64,000 nucleotides of DNA from Cycas panzhihuaensis (lineage: Eukaryota > Cycadophyta). The stretch is from positions 214,713,741 to 214,777,740 of the forward strand of contig CM041465.1 of the NCBI GenBank assembly GCA_023213395.1, given 5' to 3'. The notes below the pieces were generated by a model, which saw nothing but the letters and a program-made list of their open reading frames with translations, made no database searches and was not told the DNA's origin. This document shows, piece after piece, positions 54,947 to 64,000 of this stretch (positions within the stretch are counted from its first letter, which is position 1; each line of letters opens with the position of its first letter). Position numbers and translations under genes: made by a program.

Positions 54947-57259
54947 AGGACCACTATATGGCATAAAGTATATGTAAAGGATGCAAGGTTGCAAGATGAA
55001 AATGCAATAAGATGGGAGGGATGTAGGCATGCAAATACATAGGTTTCTATTGCATGTGCTTTACAAAGAAACAAGCAAGAAACTAAAGTGTAAGAGACCT
55101 AGGCTAATCCTTTTTCTTTTTCTCTTCTACCAATTATCATTCAAGTGAGGGGAAGAGAGTAAAGAAAGGAAAGTTAGATAAGAGAGAGGCATACCCAGAA
55201 TATGGTGGTTGAAGTAGCGCTACACTTATTATGCATGCGATCCTTATCCTTCTCCAACCGTGAATGGCACAACAAGAAGATACCAATGAACAAGGGAGGC
55301 TTCCTTACCTTCCCCAAAATCAAAGGAAAAAAAAGTGAATGTAGTATAAGGAAATGTAAAGGTAATTACAACTCTAACTTACAACTTTGAAAGCAAAAGA
55401 AGATAATCATTGGTAGGAGGAGAATGTACCTGGAATAGGGTCCCCTTTTCTCTCCAAACATAGTAAGAAAACCTGTAACCAAATGAGGTTTTCCCTTTCC
55501 CAAGGGGCACCAAACATATGCGGGATAGATATGGAATATAGAAAATGATGGGATGCAACTATTATAGTTAAAAGGAATATGTTCACTACTAATATCACTC
55601 TTTACACCTTGTATGTTATTGAATATATAATGCAGGAAAAGGAGGAAAGAGAGGGAAGAAGGGTGGCTAACCTTGGAAAGGATAACCCTCCAAATTAGAG
55701 GTGCTCCACACTGCCCCCAAGTACCAGGATGAAAGGAGAGACAAATGCAGCAAGCTTCTAGAAATACAAGCAAAGAAACAACAAATAATATTACAAATGT
55801 TGTCAAAGTTGCAAAAGCTGCAACATGCAACTTTTGTAAGTTCTACAAGGTTTTAACCAAGTGACAAAAGAGAATATGGAGTGGGGGATGAAACACCACC
55901 CATGTAGGATCTTCTAGGCTAGTTGCAAGCGCAGCAATGGGCTACCTACACTACTACCAGCAATGATCTCCTTTCCAATAGCTCTCTGGGAACTCAAGGA
56001 AGGTATGGAGAAGGAAGAGGTAAGGAGAGAAGGGGGCTACACTTGAGGAGAAGGCTTGCTGGGTATGGAACCCTACCTTTTCTCCTTTCACTCTCCATAA
56101 GTACCTCTTCCTTGCTGCCTCCCTGAAGAAACCAGAAAGGAGCTAGAAGGAGAAAATAAATAGGTAAGTAGGGGAGGGTTTGCCTCCCATTTGTAGTAGA
56201 AAGGGAGAGAAAAATTACTATGAGAGTATTGACAAATAATATTTATGTTGCTTAAAGAAAGAGAAGTAAAGTACTCACTTAGAGGTACCTGTTATGGGTA
56301 GATCTTAGGTAGATCCACCTGAGAAATGGGATAGAGAAGCTAACCCTATGGAGTTACACGTGAAAACCCCCAATGGAGCAGCAAGTAGGTAAAAAATTAG
56401 AGCAAGAAAGACACCTGAAACTTGATCGAGTATTTGGAATATGCCCTTCTCCTAGATGGCCATGTTGTAGGCCTACAACCGCATGTCTAGGGTTACAAGA
56501 AGCTAGTAGCTGGCTAAGAAGCTGATGTAGCAGGTCTGGTCCTATTTGCAGAGCATTTTTTGATAAAGTAGTGGAAAGAATAAGTGAGAGAGAGAGAGAG
56601 AAATGATGTTATTTTTGGGTTTTTAAACCCAACCTTAGCTGAATCAAGTGAATAAGGTTTGGCCTAGGCTGGGAATAAGTCATTGTCACATGGAAATTTT
56701 ATAATAAATGTAAAATTATCCATGGAAAATTAAAAAAATAATTATTGACAGTCACCCTATGGTAAACTTAGCAGTACCATAAAATTTACATCGGTACTAC
56801 AAAGTTTACAACGGTACCGTAAAGTTTAACGCAGTGCAGTAGAAACACAAAGAAAAGCAAAGATAGAGGAGCTTGGAAGCTCTAAAAGAGGGGAAACTTA
56901 GGCCCAAAGAAGTATGGTACTCTATCCAAGTGGAAAGAAGGAGTTATGGGGCTTAGGGAGGTCACAATAGACAAGTAATAGAGGCAAAAAGGTTCCCTAA
57001 GAAGACATGTAATGGATGCAACCTGACAACCAAGCTTAAATAGGGTGTGTTGGGTATTGTGACAATAATTATTTAAGGCTAAAATTTTGGCATGCTTTCA
57101 GCGTAATTTCCCTCCCTATTTTTTCTCGTGGGGTTCTAAGGGGGGCGGGAGCCCCCCTTGGCCGAGGGGTACGGGGGGAGTGGAATGCCCCCTGCTAAGA
57201 GGGGGTTCAGGGGTGATAGCCCCTTACCTAAAAAATTAGCCCTCTAAACCTTATTAAAA

Positions 57260-57268
57260 TATAAAAAG
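57260..57268 (+). promoter_or_regulatory. Possible TATA box of copia-2 LTR
   Basis: 'tataaaaag' about 210 bp into the LTR, the usual place for a copia U3 promoter. The 3' LTR has 'tgtaaaaag' and copia-1 'tgtaaagag' at this point, so only this copy has the consensus form. Confidence 0.45.
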
Positions 57269-57375
57269 AATCAGAGTCATTCGATATAAATACCCTAGAT
57301 TCTACGGTTGAGATTCATACCTTGGATGTCCCTCTCATATATCATATTTTAGGGCTTTTCTTATTATGTTGTATG

Positions 57376-57395
57376 TAATGTAATGTAATGTAATG
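57376..57395 (+). repeat. (TAATG)4 pentanucleotide run
   Basis: Four perfect copies in the 5' LTR; the 3' LTR has two (62022-62031). This is length change by slippage since insertion, or mixed template LTRs. Confidence 0.85.
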
Positions 57396-57704
57396 TACTG
57401 CGATGAGGATGGAAGCTGGTTGTTGTTCCTGAAAGTACTCTACTACTGAGATGTATTATTTCTCCATTCTATAGCAATAAAGATCGATACCTTTCCTGTA
57501 TGAATATTTCCCTAGTACACTACTAGGGTTTTACCATATTATATCATGTGCATATGTTATGTTTAGCTTGTATATTGATGTTATTGTATTATCTCTTATT
57601 TTAAAACTTGCATGTTAAATCTTAATTTTAATTCCTATAACTAGTTGCAAAATAGTTTAGATCTTGTGGCAGTTTAAGGTTTGGGACCTTATATTCTCAA
57701 CAAG

Positions 57705-57717
57705 TGGTATCAGAGCC
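57705..57717 (+). other. Copia-2 primer binding site (initiator tRNA-Met)
   Basis: TGGTATCAGAGCC two bases after the 5' LTR, identical to copia-1's site. Confidence 0.9.
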
Positions 57718-57773
57718 ACTTTTGTTTTGCAGTGAGTCTATGAAGGTTTTGGTGTCAACTTTTCTATACCAAA

Positions 57774-58560
57774 ATGGTGAAACTAGCAGGTGCAACGTTC
57801 GAGGTGGAGAAATTCAATGGCAAGAACAACTTTGAGTTGTGGAAGCTAAAAGCATATGATATTCTTGTACAATAGGGTTTGTACAAAGCCCTTGTAGGTA
57901 AATTGAAGAAACCTGCAAGGATGGACGATGATGATTGGGATGACTTAGACAAAAAGGCACTTAGCACAATACAATTGTGCTTGGCAGATGAAGTCTTATT
58001 TAACATCGCAGGGGAAGAGACAACGGTAGGATTATGGATCCGATTAGAAGGCCTGTATATGACCAAATCAGTAATGAATCAAATCTACTTAAAGAGGCAA
58101 CTGTACTCATTATGGATGAACGAAGGTACAAAAATTACCGACCATTTAAATATTTTCAATACTCTTATTTATCAGTTGACTAGTATTGATGTTAAAATTA
58201 AGGATGAGGACAAGGATGTTACCTTGTTATGCTTATTACCTAAATCCTAGGATAATATTATCATCTCAATTAGTTTTAGCACTACATATGTATTAGATTA
58301 TGATTCCGTTGTGAGTGCTTTGCTAATTGAAAAAGTATGAAGGAAATCTAGTTTTGAAACCTCCACACTAGAAGCCATGACAATAAGGGGTAGAACGTTT
58401 GAGAGAGGATAAAACTCCAGGGATACATCGAGGTCTAAGTCAAAAAGCAAAAAGAGTAAGCTTAGGTGTTGGCATTGTAATAAGACCTATCACCTCAAGA
58501 AGGATTGTTACAAATGGAAGGAGTTCCAGAAAAAGGAAGATCCTGCCAAGGAGGCGAATC
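57774..58560 (+). pseudogene. Copia-2 Gag
   Basis: The ATG at 57774 opens 'MVKLAGATFEVEKFNGKNNF'. A TAG at 57873-57875 stands where copia-1 has CAG. The ORF at 57879-58250 carries 'LEGLYMTKSVMNQIYLKRQL' and 'HLNIFNTLIYQLTSIDVKIK' (UBN2-type gag). Stops follow near 58247 and 58338. The zinc knuckle 'CWHCNKTYHLKKDC' (58467-58508) keeps all four ligands (C-x2-C-x4-H-x4-C). Confidence 0.88.
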
Positions 58561-59150
58561 AAGTGGAGTCAAATCAAGGTATGGATGATGATGTCTTGGT
58601 CACTTATATTGTTTCTCATTATCACCATGACTGGTTATTAGATTCAGGTGCTTCACACCACATGTGTCCACATAAGAGTTGGTTCTCATCATACCAACCT
58701 CTTGATGGTGGTGATGTGCTTATGGGAAATGAAGTTTCTTATAAGACAGTGGGCATTGGTAGCATCAGAATTAAGATGTTCGATGGGGTAGTCAAAATAT
58801 TAATTGAGGTTAAACATGTACCTGATTTGAAAAAGAATCTAATTTCCTTAGGTGAATTAAATTCGGGTGGTTTTAAACATATAGTTCATGAAGGAGTCCT
58901 AAAGGTGTCAAAGGGTGCCTTGGTTGTTATGAAAGCCTTAAAGAAATGAAATCTTTATATTTTAGTAGGAAGTACATATGTCAGCCAAGCAACTACAACA
59001 TCAAAGACTACAAAAGATCTAGCTCAGTTATGGCATCAAAGACTTAGGCACATGAGTGAGAAAGGAGTTTAGGTGCTGATAAACTGTAAGTTGCTTCCTA
59101 AATTATAGCTTTCAGATTTGGCTTTCTATAAACATTGTATTTTTGGAAAG
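58561..59150 (+). pseudogene. Copia-2 protease and integrase zinc finger
   Basis: The ORF at 58563-58949 holds the active site 'WLLDSGASHHMCPHKSWF' (D at 58641), then 'LIEVKHVPDLKKNLISLGEL' and 'HEGVLKVSKGALVV'. A TGA replaces a sense codon near 58947. The zinc-binding part of integrase ('LAQLWHQRLRHMSEKGV', about 59020-59070) follows, with a stop soon after. Confidence 0.85.
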
Positions 59151-60060
59151 CAGTGTAGGCTCAGGTTTAAAGTAGGGAGTCATACTAGTAAAGGCGTTTT
59201 ATATTACATACATTCAGATGTATAGGGACCATCCCCTAAAATATCTTATGGAGGATCATTGTATTATGTCACATTTATAGATGATTACTCTAGGAAGGTA
59301 TGGGTCTATTTTTTGAAAAGAAAATATGAAGTTTTCAGTGTGTTTAAGTAGTTCAAGGCTCTAGTTGAGAATAATACTGGTAAAATAATCAAATGTTTAA
59401 GAACTGACAATGGAGGTGAGTTCAACTCCTTAGAGTTTGAGAACTATTGCAGAGAAGCTGGGATCAAAAGACACAAGACCACTAGCTATACTCCATAGCA
59501 AAATGGAATTGTTGAGTGCATGAATAGGATACTCTTGGAGAGAGTAAGAAGTATGCTAAGTAATGTAGGAGTGGAGCAGGGCTTATGGGCAGAAGTTATT
59601 CAAATAGCTTACTATCTGGTAAACAGGTTACCATCACTTGCAATAGATTATAAGATTCTTAAAGAGGTATGGACTAGACATCCATGTGATTATTCAAATT
59701 AAAACAATTTTGGTTGTGATGCTTATGCCTAGACTGACAAAAGTAAATGTTCAAAGTTAGACCCAAAATCCAAGAGGTATATCTTTGTTGGTTATGGTGA
59801 TAAGGATGGTGTGAAGGGATACAAGTTGTGGGATCATACTGCCCACAAAATCACCATTAATAGAGATGTTGTATTTGATGAATCTCCCCTTCTAAAATCA
59901 GATAGTGGAGAAGTTGAAATAAAATAGGAGTAGAAAGATGAACATTAATAGGTCAAGTTTGAAACCCAACCATCTTTGGAATCAGAAGAGTAGGAAGATC
60001 TTTCTAAAGACAAATCTGCAACAGATTTATAAGAGTATGTAGACACTCCTCTACCAACAA
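59151..60060 (+). pseudogene. Copia-2 integrase
   Basis: In one frame with stops: 'YIHSDV*GPSPKIS' near 59210 (first Asp, then TAG for Trp), '[16 protein letters not shown]', 'KCLRTDNGGEFNSLEFENYC' near 59395-59450 (second Asp), 'GIVECMNRILLERVRSML' near 59505-59555 (Glu). 59520-59702 is the longest open piece. The C-terminal 'FVGYGDKDGVKGYKLWD' lies near 59785-59830. The DDE residues survive but the chain does not. Confidence 0.85.
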
Positions 60061-60990
60061 TTAGAAGATCTACATGAATCATTCATCTACCTGACAGGTA
60101 CAACCTGGCTACTTCTATTGCTTTGGTTTCTAATGATAATGAGCCTACATGTTATAAAGAAGCAGTAGATGATATCCATAGTGAGAAGTGGAAGAGGGCT
60201 ATGTAGGAAGAGATATATGCACTGAAGAAAATTAATTCATGGGACTTGGTAGAACTTCCACATGGTAGGGAGATTGTTGATTGCAGGTGGGTTTTTAAGA
60301 TGAAAACAGATGTTGATGGAAAGGTTGACAAATACAGGGCAAGATTGGTGGCTAAAGGCTTCTCTTAATTTCAAGTGTTGTTAGCATTAGTAGCTTCTCT
60401 TAATTTGGATCTGGAGCAGTTAGATGTAAAAATAGCTTTTCTACATGGAGATTTAGATAAGAAGATCTATATGGATCAACCAGAAGGATTTGTATAAGAT
60501 GGTAGAAAAAAACTTGTTTGCAGGCTCAGGAAATCATTATATGGCCTAAAGCAATCACCTAGGCAGTGGTACAAGACGTTTGATGCCCTCATGGAGAGCC
60601 AAATTTTCAAAAGAAGTGAGTATGATCATTGTGTTTACTTTAAATTTGTGGATAATGGCTTATTCATTATCTTGGCACTATATGTTGATGACATGTTGGT
60701 TGCAAACAAGAGCATGGAATAAATTAGTAAGCTAAAGGATCAACTGGCTAGGACTTTTGATATGAAGGATCTAGGAGCTGCAAAATAAATCTTAGGCATG
60801 TAGATACACAGAGATAGGAAAAATGGTAAGCTATGGTTATCACAGTAGAAATATGTGGAGAAGGTGCTAACCAGGTTTGGTATGGAAAATGTGAAACCAG
60901 TGAGTATCCCATTGGCTTCCCACTTCAAACTTTCTTCGAATATGAGTCCTAGTAGTGAAAAAGAAAAGGTTTATATGTCTTGTGTGCCTT
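60061..60990 (+). pseudogene. Copia-2 reverse transcriptase
   Basis: It shows 'WDLVELPHGREIVDCRWVFK' (60240-60300), then a ~70-base deletion at about 60363-60375 relative to copia-1, then 'DVKIAFLHGDLDKKIYMDQP' and the intact active site 'LYVDDMLVANKSME' (YVDD at 60681-60692). TAG/TAA stops at several Gln/Trp positions. The last open piece is 60855-61112. Confidence 0.85.
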
Positions 60991-61645
60991 ATGACAGTGC
61001 AGTAGGAAGTTTGATGTATGCCATGGTATGTACAAGACCTGATATTTCACATGCAGTCAGTGTAGTTAGTAGGTTTATGGCAAATCCAGGGAAAGAACAT
61101 TGGCTGCAGTGAAATGGGTGCTTCGGTATTTGAGAGGCACAAGTGACTACCATATCACCTTTGGAAGTATAGGTAATTAGATTTGTGGATATGTTGATTC
61201 AGACTTTATAGGAGATTTAGACAAAAGAAGGTCTACTTCAGGTTATGTTTTCACTCTTGCAAATGGTCCAGTTAGTTGGATGTTTAAATTACAGAGCACA
61301 ATTGCACTGTCAACCACAAAAGCTAAATATGTTACTGCAGCACATACTTGTAAAGAAGCAATCTGGTTACAGGGTCTATTGGTTGAGCTTGGAAGGAGAT
61401 AGGAAAATATAAAGGTATTTTGTGACAGTCAAAGTGCCATTTACTTAGCTAAGAATCCATCTTATCACAGTAGAACAAAGCATATTGCTCTTAAGTACCA
61501 TTTTGTTAGACAAGTTGTGGAAGTAGATGGAGTGGCTCTTGAGAAGATTCACAGCAATCAAAATTATGCTGATATATTCACAAAACTAGTACCAATAGAG
61601 AAGTTCAAATGGTGTTTGACTTCTCTTGGCTTGCAGAAAACATGA
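60991..61645 (+). pseudogene. Copia-2 RNase H and Pol C-terminus
   Basis: It starts 'AVGSLMYAMVCTRPDISHAV'. One G is missing near 61105 ('cattggctgc' against 'cattgggctgc' in copia-1), shifting the frame. Onward: 'GYVDSDFIGDLDKRRSTSGY', 'ALSTTKAKYVTA', 'VFCDSQSAIYLAKNPSYHSR' and 'IFTKLVPIEKFKWCLTSLG', ending at TGA 61643-61645. In 'TTKAKY' the catalytic Glu of 'TTEAEY' is changed. Confidence 0.83.
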
Positions 61646-61682
61646 TGAAGGGTCCAGGAAAGGTACCGAGTAAATTGTTGTC

Positions 61683-61693
61683 AAGGTGGAGAT
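61683..61693 (+). other. Copia-2 polypurine tract
   Basis: 'aaggtggagat' directly before the 3' LTR; the same as in copia-1. Confidence 0.8.
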
Positions 61694-62338
61694 TATTGGG
61701 TATTGTGACAACAATTATTTAAAGCTAAAATTTTGGCATGTTTTTGGCGTAGTTTCCCTCCCTAATCTTTCTCAGGGGGTTCCAAGTGGGGTGGGAGCCC
61801 CCCTTGGCCGGAGGGTACGGTGGGAGTGGAATGCCCCCCGCTAAGAGGGGGTTCAGGGGCTATAGCCCCTGACCTAGAAAATTAGCTCTGTAAACCTTAT
61901 TAAAATGTAAAAAGAATCAGGGTCATTCGATACAAATACCCTAGATTCTATGGTTGAGATTCATGCCTTGGATGTCCCTCTCATGTAGCCCGTTTTAGGG
62001 ATTTTCTTATTATGTTGTATGTAATGTAATGTACTACGATGAGGGCGACGGCTGGTTGTTGTTCCTGAAAGTACTCTGCTACTAAGATGTATTATTTCTC
62101 CATTCTACAGTAATAAAGATCAATACCTTTCCTATGTAGATGTTTCCCTAGCATACTACTAGGGTTTTACCACGTTATATCAGGTGCATATGTGATGTTT
62201 AGCTTGTATATTGATGTTATTGCATTATCTCTAATTTTATAATTTGCATGTTAAATATTAGTTTTGATTCATGTAACTAGTTGCAAAATAGTTTAGATCT
62301 TGTGGTAGTTTAAGGTTTGGGACCTTGTATTCTCAACA
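61694..62338 (+). repeat. Copia-2 3' LTR (645 bp)
   Basis: It starts 'tattgggtattg' (TG has become TA) and ends 'ctcaaca', followed by the TSD GGGTG. It aligns with 57048-57702. Confidence 0.9.
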
Positions 62339-62665
62339 GGGTGCTAAGGTTTATGATGCGCCGACAGGTGATGTGATTGGGCTATAGAAGCTAAATGGTA
62401 CTTAGCAGACATTGTGGAGGCACATAGGAGTGTTGTGGAGCACCATGGGATATGTATCCCTAAGTCATCATAGGCTGAAAGTGTGTAGAGATGTAGTGTG
62501 GTCAAGCAATGGATGCATAGTGGTTATGCAGTAAATCAATCATCATGTATTGTAGGTGAAGTGCTTCAATCTACCTTCTTGGAACTACTAAAGGTAAGGG
62601 ATATAAGCATACCTATACTTACCTAAGTCGACTCACCCATGTCCATACCCGGTAGCCAAGAAACA

Positions 62666-64000
62666 AATTGCTTAACCTTAATCCCCAACAAGATTCTAAA
62701 ATGAGTGTGAATTATGTGAGGCTTTAGTACAAGCCTAAACTGCTTTGTAAATATATAAATAGTCAACAAGGTGTGATATCTAAGAATGATAATTTCAATG
62801 TCTCACTCCATTTAGCTATAACATCTTCTTTATATACATTAATCTAGACTATGATCTAACAAATGATAATATAAAGCTATGTAAACTAACCACTAATAAA
62901 CCTAAGTCAAGATGAAGTATGTATAATTATATAAGTCTATAGTTCAATTAATGAGACTATAAGACTATGTAGAATCATTATTGAACCTATAGTAATATCA
63001 ATGAATGTAATCAAAATAGAGGTTGATGGTTTATTAAATAACTAAATAAAACTCGTAAATAAATTATCGATGAACCCATTAATATGTTGAAAGTATACAT
63101 GAAAGAACTTTTTTCTTTAGTTTTTCTTTTTCTTTTTCTTTTTTTTCTCTATTTAAATTAAATCTTATAATATTCTTTTTTCTATCATACAAATTTACTA
63201 TTTAGAAAATAGTTATATGAGACTCATTAGAAACCAAGATACTATTAAATCCATAGATAAGATGTTAATTTCATCTAGTTTAGCATAAGTGACTAAGGAT
63301 ATGAGAGTTATATTCTAGTGTGAGTGAGGAGAATTCAATTAATTTAGGGATGTGTATCCAACTTCATAATGCATTTAATAAAATATAAAGTCCAATATGG
63401 CCAAAGTGTTTCTCCTATTAGACCAAATTATGGAAAATTATAGGAGTGATAATTAAATATAAATTTTTAATTTTGGTAAAAACTATTATGGTATATATAA
63501 ATATGTGTGAATATAAAAATAGTAGGATATGGCTTAGTCTAGGTAATTCAATACTAAAAGGGTTATGAGAGATCACATGAGTATATGCAGTAGAAGTAAA
63601 AGAAAGTCACATAAAAGTAGGGTTTAAATCATAAGAAATAAGCACTATATAAATGGAGGATTATTTCTAGAAGATGTTTAAAAGTAAGAATATATTTAAA
63701 CTCAAAAAGATAAACTGTTAAGTTTTGAACATTTATATCATTAAAAATAATCTCCAAACATACCAAAATATGTGAGTATCTATGTGTATGCATGATGATA
63801 AAAGAGTGCCCCTTTGTTATAAAACCTATTTCCTATACAAATAAATGATTATAAATGCAGATATATAATGAAAATATGTACAAATTTTAAAAAATAAAGT
63901 CATAAAGACTTTAAATGAAAGACAAATAAACATATCTATATGAATAGCTTTTGAAATTTTTTGATTTAATTCGTGCTAATTTGAGTTCAGTGAAAACATT
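62666..64000. other. AT-rich right flank, no gene seen
   Basis: Strongly AT-rich DNA without an ORF of note, LTR ends or repeats shared with the rest of the window. It has a pyrimidine tract at about 63110-63155 (repeated 'tttttct'). It may be old intergenic DNA outside the nest. Confidence 0.6.

Larger units (their letters stand above)
57048..57702 (+). repeat. Copia-2 5' LTR (655 bp)
   Basis: TGTTGGG...CTCAACA. It contains a likely TATA box (57260) and a (TAATG)4 run (57376-57395). It aligns with 61694-62338 and, reversed, with copia-1's LTRs. Confidence 0.92.
57048..62338 (+). mobile_element. Copia-2: Tork/TNT1-type Ty1/copia element, full length but defective
   Basis: 5291 bp, plus strand, with LTRs 57048-57702 and 61694-62338, a perfect TSD GGGTG (57043-57047 and 62339-62343), iMet primer site, one gag-pol frame from 57774 to 61645, and polypurine tract. 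Gag, protease, integrase, RT and RNase H lie largely in the same frame, interrupted by many TAG/TAA/TGA codons, a ~70-base deletion near 60365 and a 1-base deletion near 61105. It is the same family as copia-1. A's other LTR shows the empty site near 6097. Confidence 0.93.
3268..62665 (-). mobile_element. Element A: outer Tat-lineage Ty3/gypsy LTR retrotransposon, interrupted
   Basis: Both long terminal repeats are present: 3268-6427, and 48601-62665 after removing two copia insertions. They begin with the same 'ggaatcacacctctag' stretch and end 'gaaaca'. The internal region, in pieces 6428-6729, 23382-25788 and 42457-48600, holds (minus strand) primer site, gag and protease, then an antisense PMD gene on the plus strand, and the second RNase H and polypurine tract. 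Reverse transcriptase, first RNase H and integrase are missing, so A in its present form could move only with help from a relative. A is host to B, C, copia-1 and copia-2, so it is the oldest. No TSD is recognisable, which fits its age. Confidence 0.88.
48601..62665 (-). repeat. Element A 5' LTR, split by copia-1 and copia-2
   Basis: A-LTR pieces are 48601-49363, 54947-57047 (with a duplicated piece at 49991-50200) and 62339-62665. They align in order with 3268-6427. It ends 'caagaaaca' at 62665. At 56758-56830 three to four ~20-bp degenerate copies of a GGTAC..TAAAGTTTA motif occur. Comparison with the 3' LTR shows both copia target sites before insertion. Confidence 0.88.

Noticed and set aside
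62666-64000. A further mobile element at the right edge
   Set aside because: No terminal repeats, ORFs or shared sequence; AT-richness alone is not evidence.

Overview
This window is plant nuclear repeat DNA. It has no recognisable single-copy host gene, rRNA, tRNA or CRISPR array. Almost all of it is nested LTR retrotransposons: three large Ty3/gypsy elements of the Tat lineage, two Ty1/copia elements of the Tork/TNT1 type, and the end of one more gypsy LTR. Initiator-tRNA-Met primer sites, two RNase H domains per gypsy element and a plant mobile domain (PMD) gene point to a seed plant with a large, transposon-rich genome. The species cannot be fixed from this sequence.

Layout. Positions 1-2296 are the right end of a gypsy-type LTR (element E). 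Positions 2297-3267 are AT-rich flank with a decayed plus-strand RNase H fragment. Element A (3268-62665, minus strand) is the oldest and outermost. Its 3' LTR is 3268-6427 and its 5' LTR runs from 48601 to 62665. Element B (6730-23376, TSD GGATG) and element C (25789-42451, TSD GCTAC) are about 16.6 kb each, belong to one family, lie on the minus strand and sit inside A. C splits A's PMD gene. A's 5' LTR was then hit by copia-1 (49364-54946, minus, TSD AGGAC) and copia-2 (57048-62338, plus, TSD GGGTG). Removing the insertions from the 5' LTR leaves about 3.18 kb, close to the 3.16 kb 3' LTR. Positions 62666-64000 are AT-rich DNA with nothing recognisable.

Order within B and C, reading the minus strand from the 5' LTR: primer site, gag, aspartic protease, RT, first RNase H, integrase with a GPY/F-type tail, then a roughly 2.4 kb gene on the opposite strand, then a second (archaeal-type) RNase H ORF, polypurine tract and 3' LTR. 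The opposite-strand gene has its own TATA box, three exons joined by consensus-like GT-AG introns, a PMD, an acidic/Gly-rich linker and a C-terminal coiled coil. All three gypsy copies carry it. Element A has the same order but lacks RT, RNase H 1 and integrase.

Every protein-coding region is broken by stops and indels, many of the stops explained by C-to-T change, so nothing here is likely to be autonomous today. The most interesting feature is the intron-bearing antisense PMD cassette lying head to head with the second RNase H ORF. The second is a chimeric duplication at copia-1.
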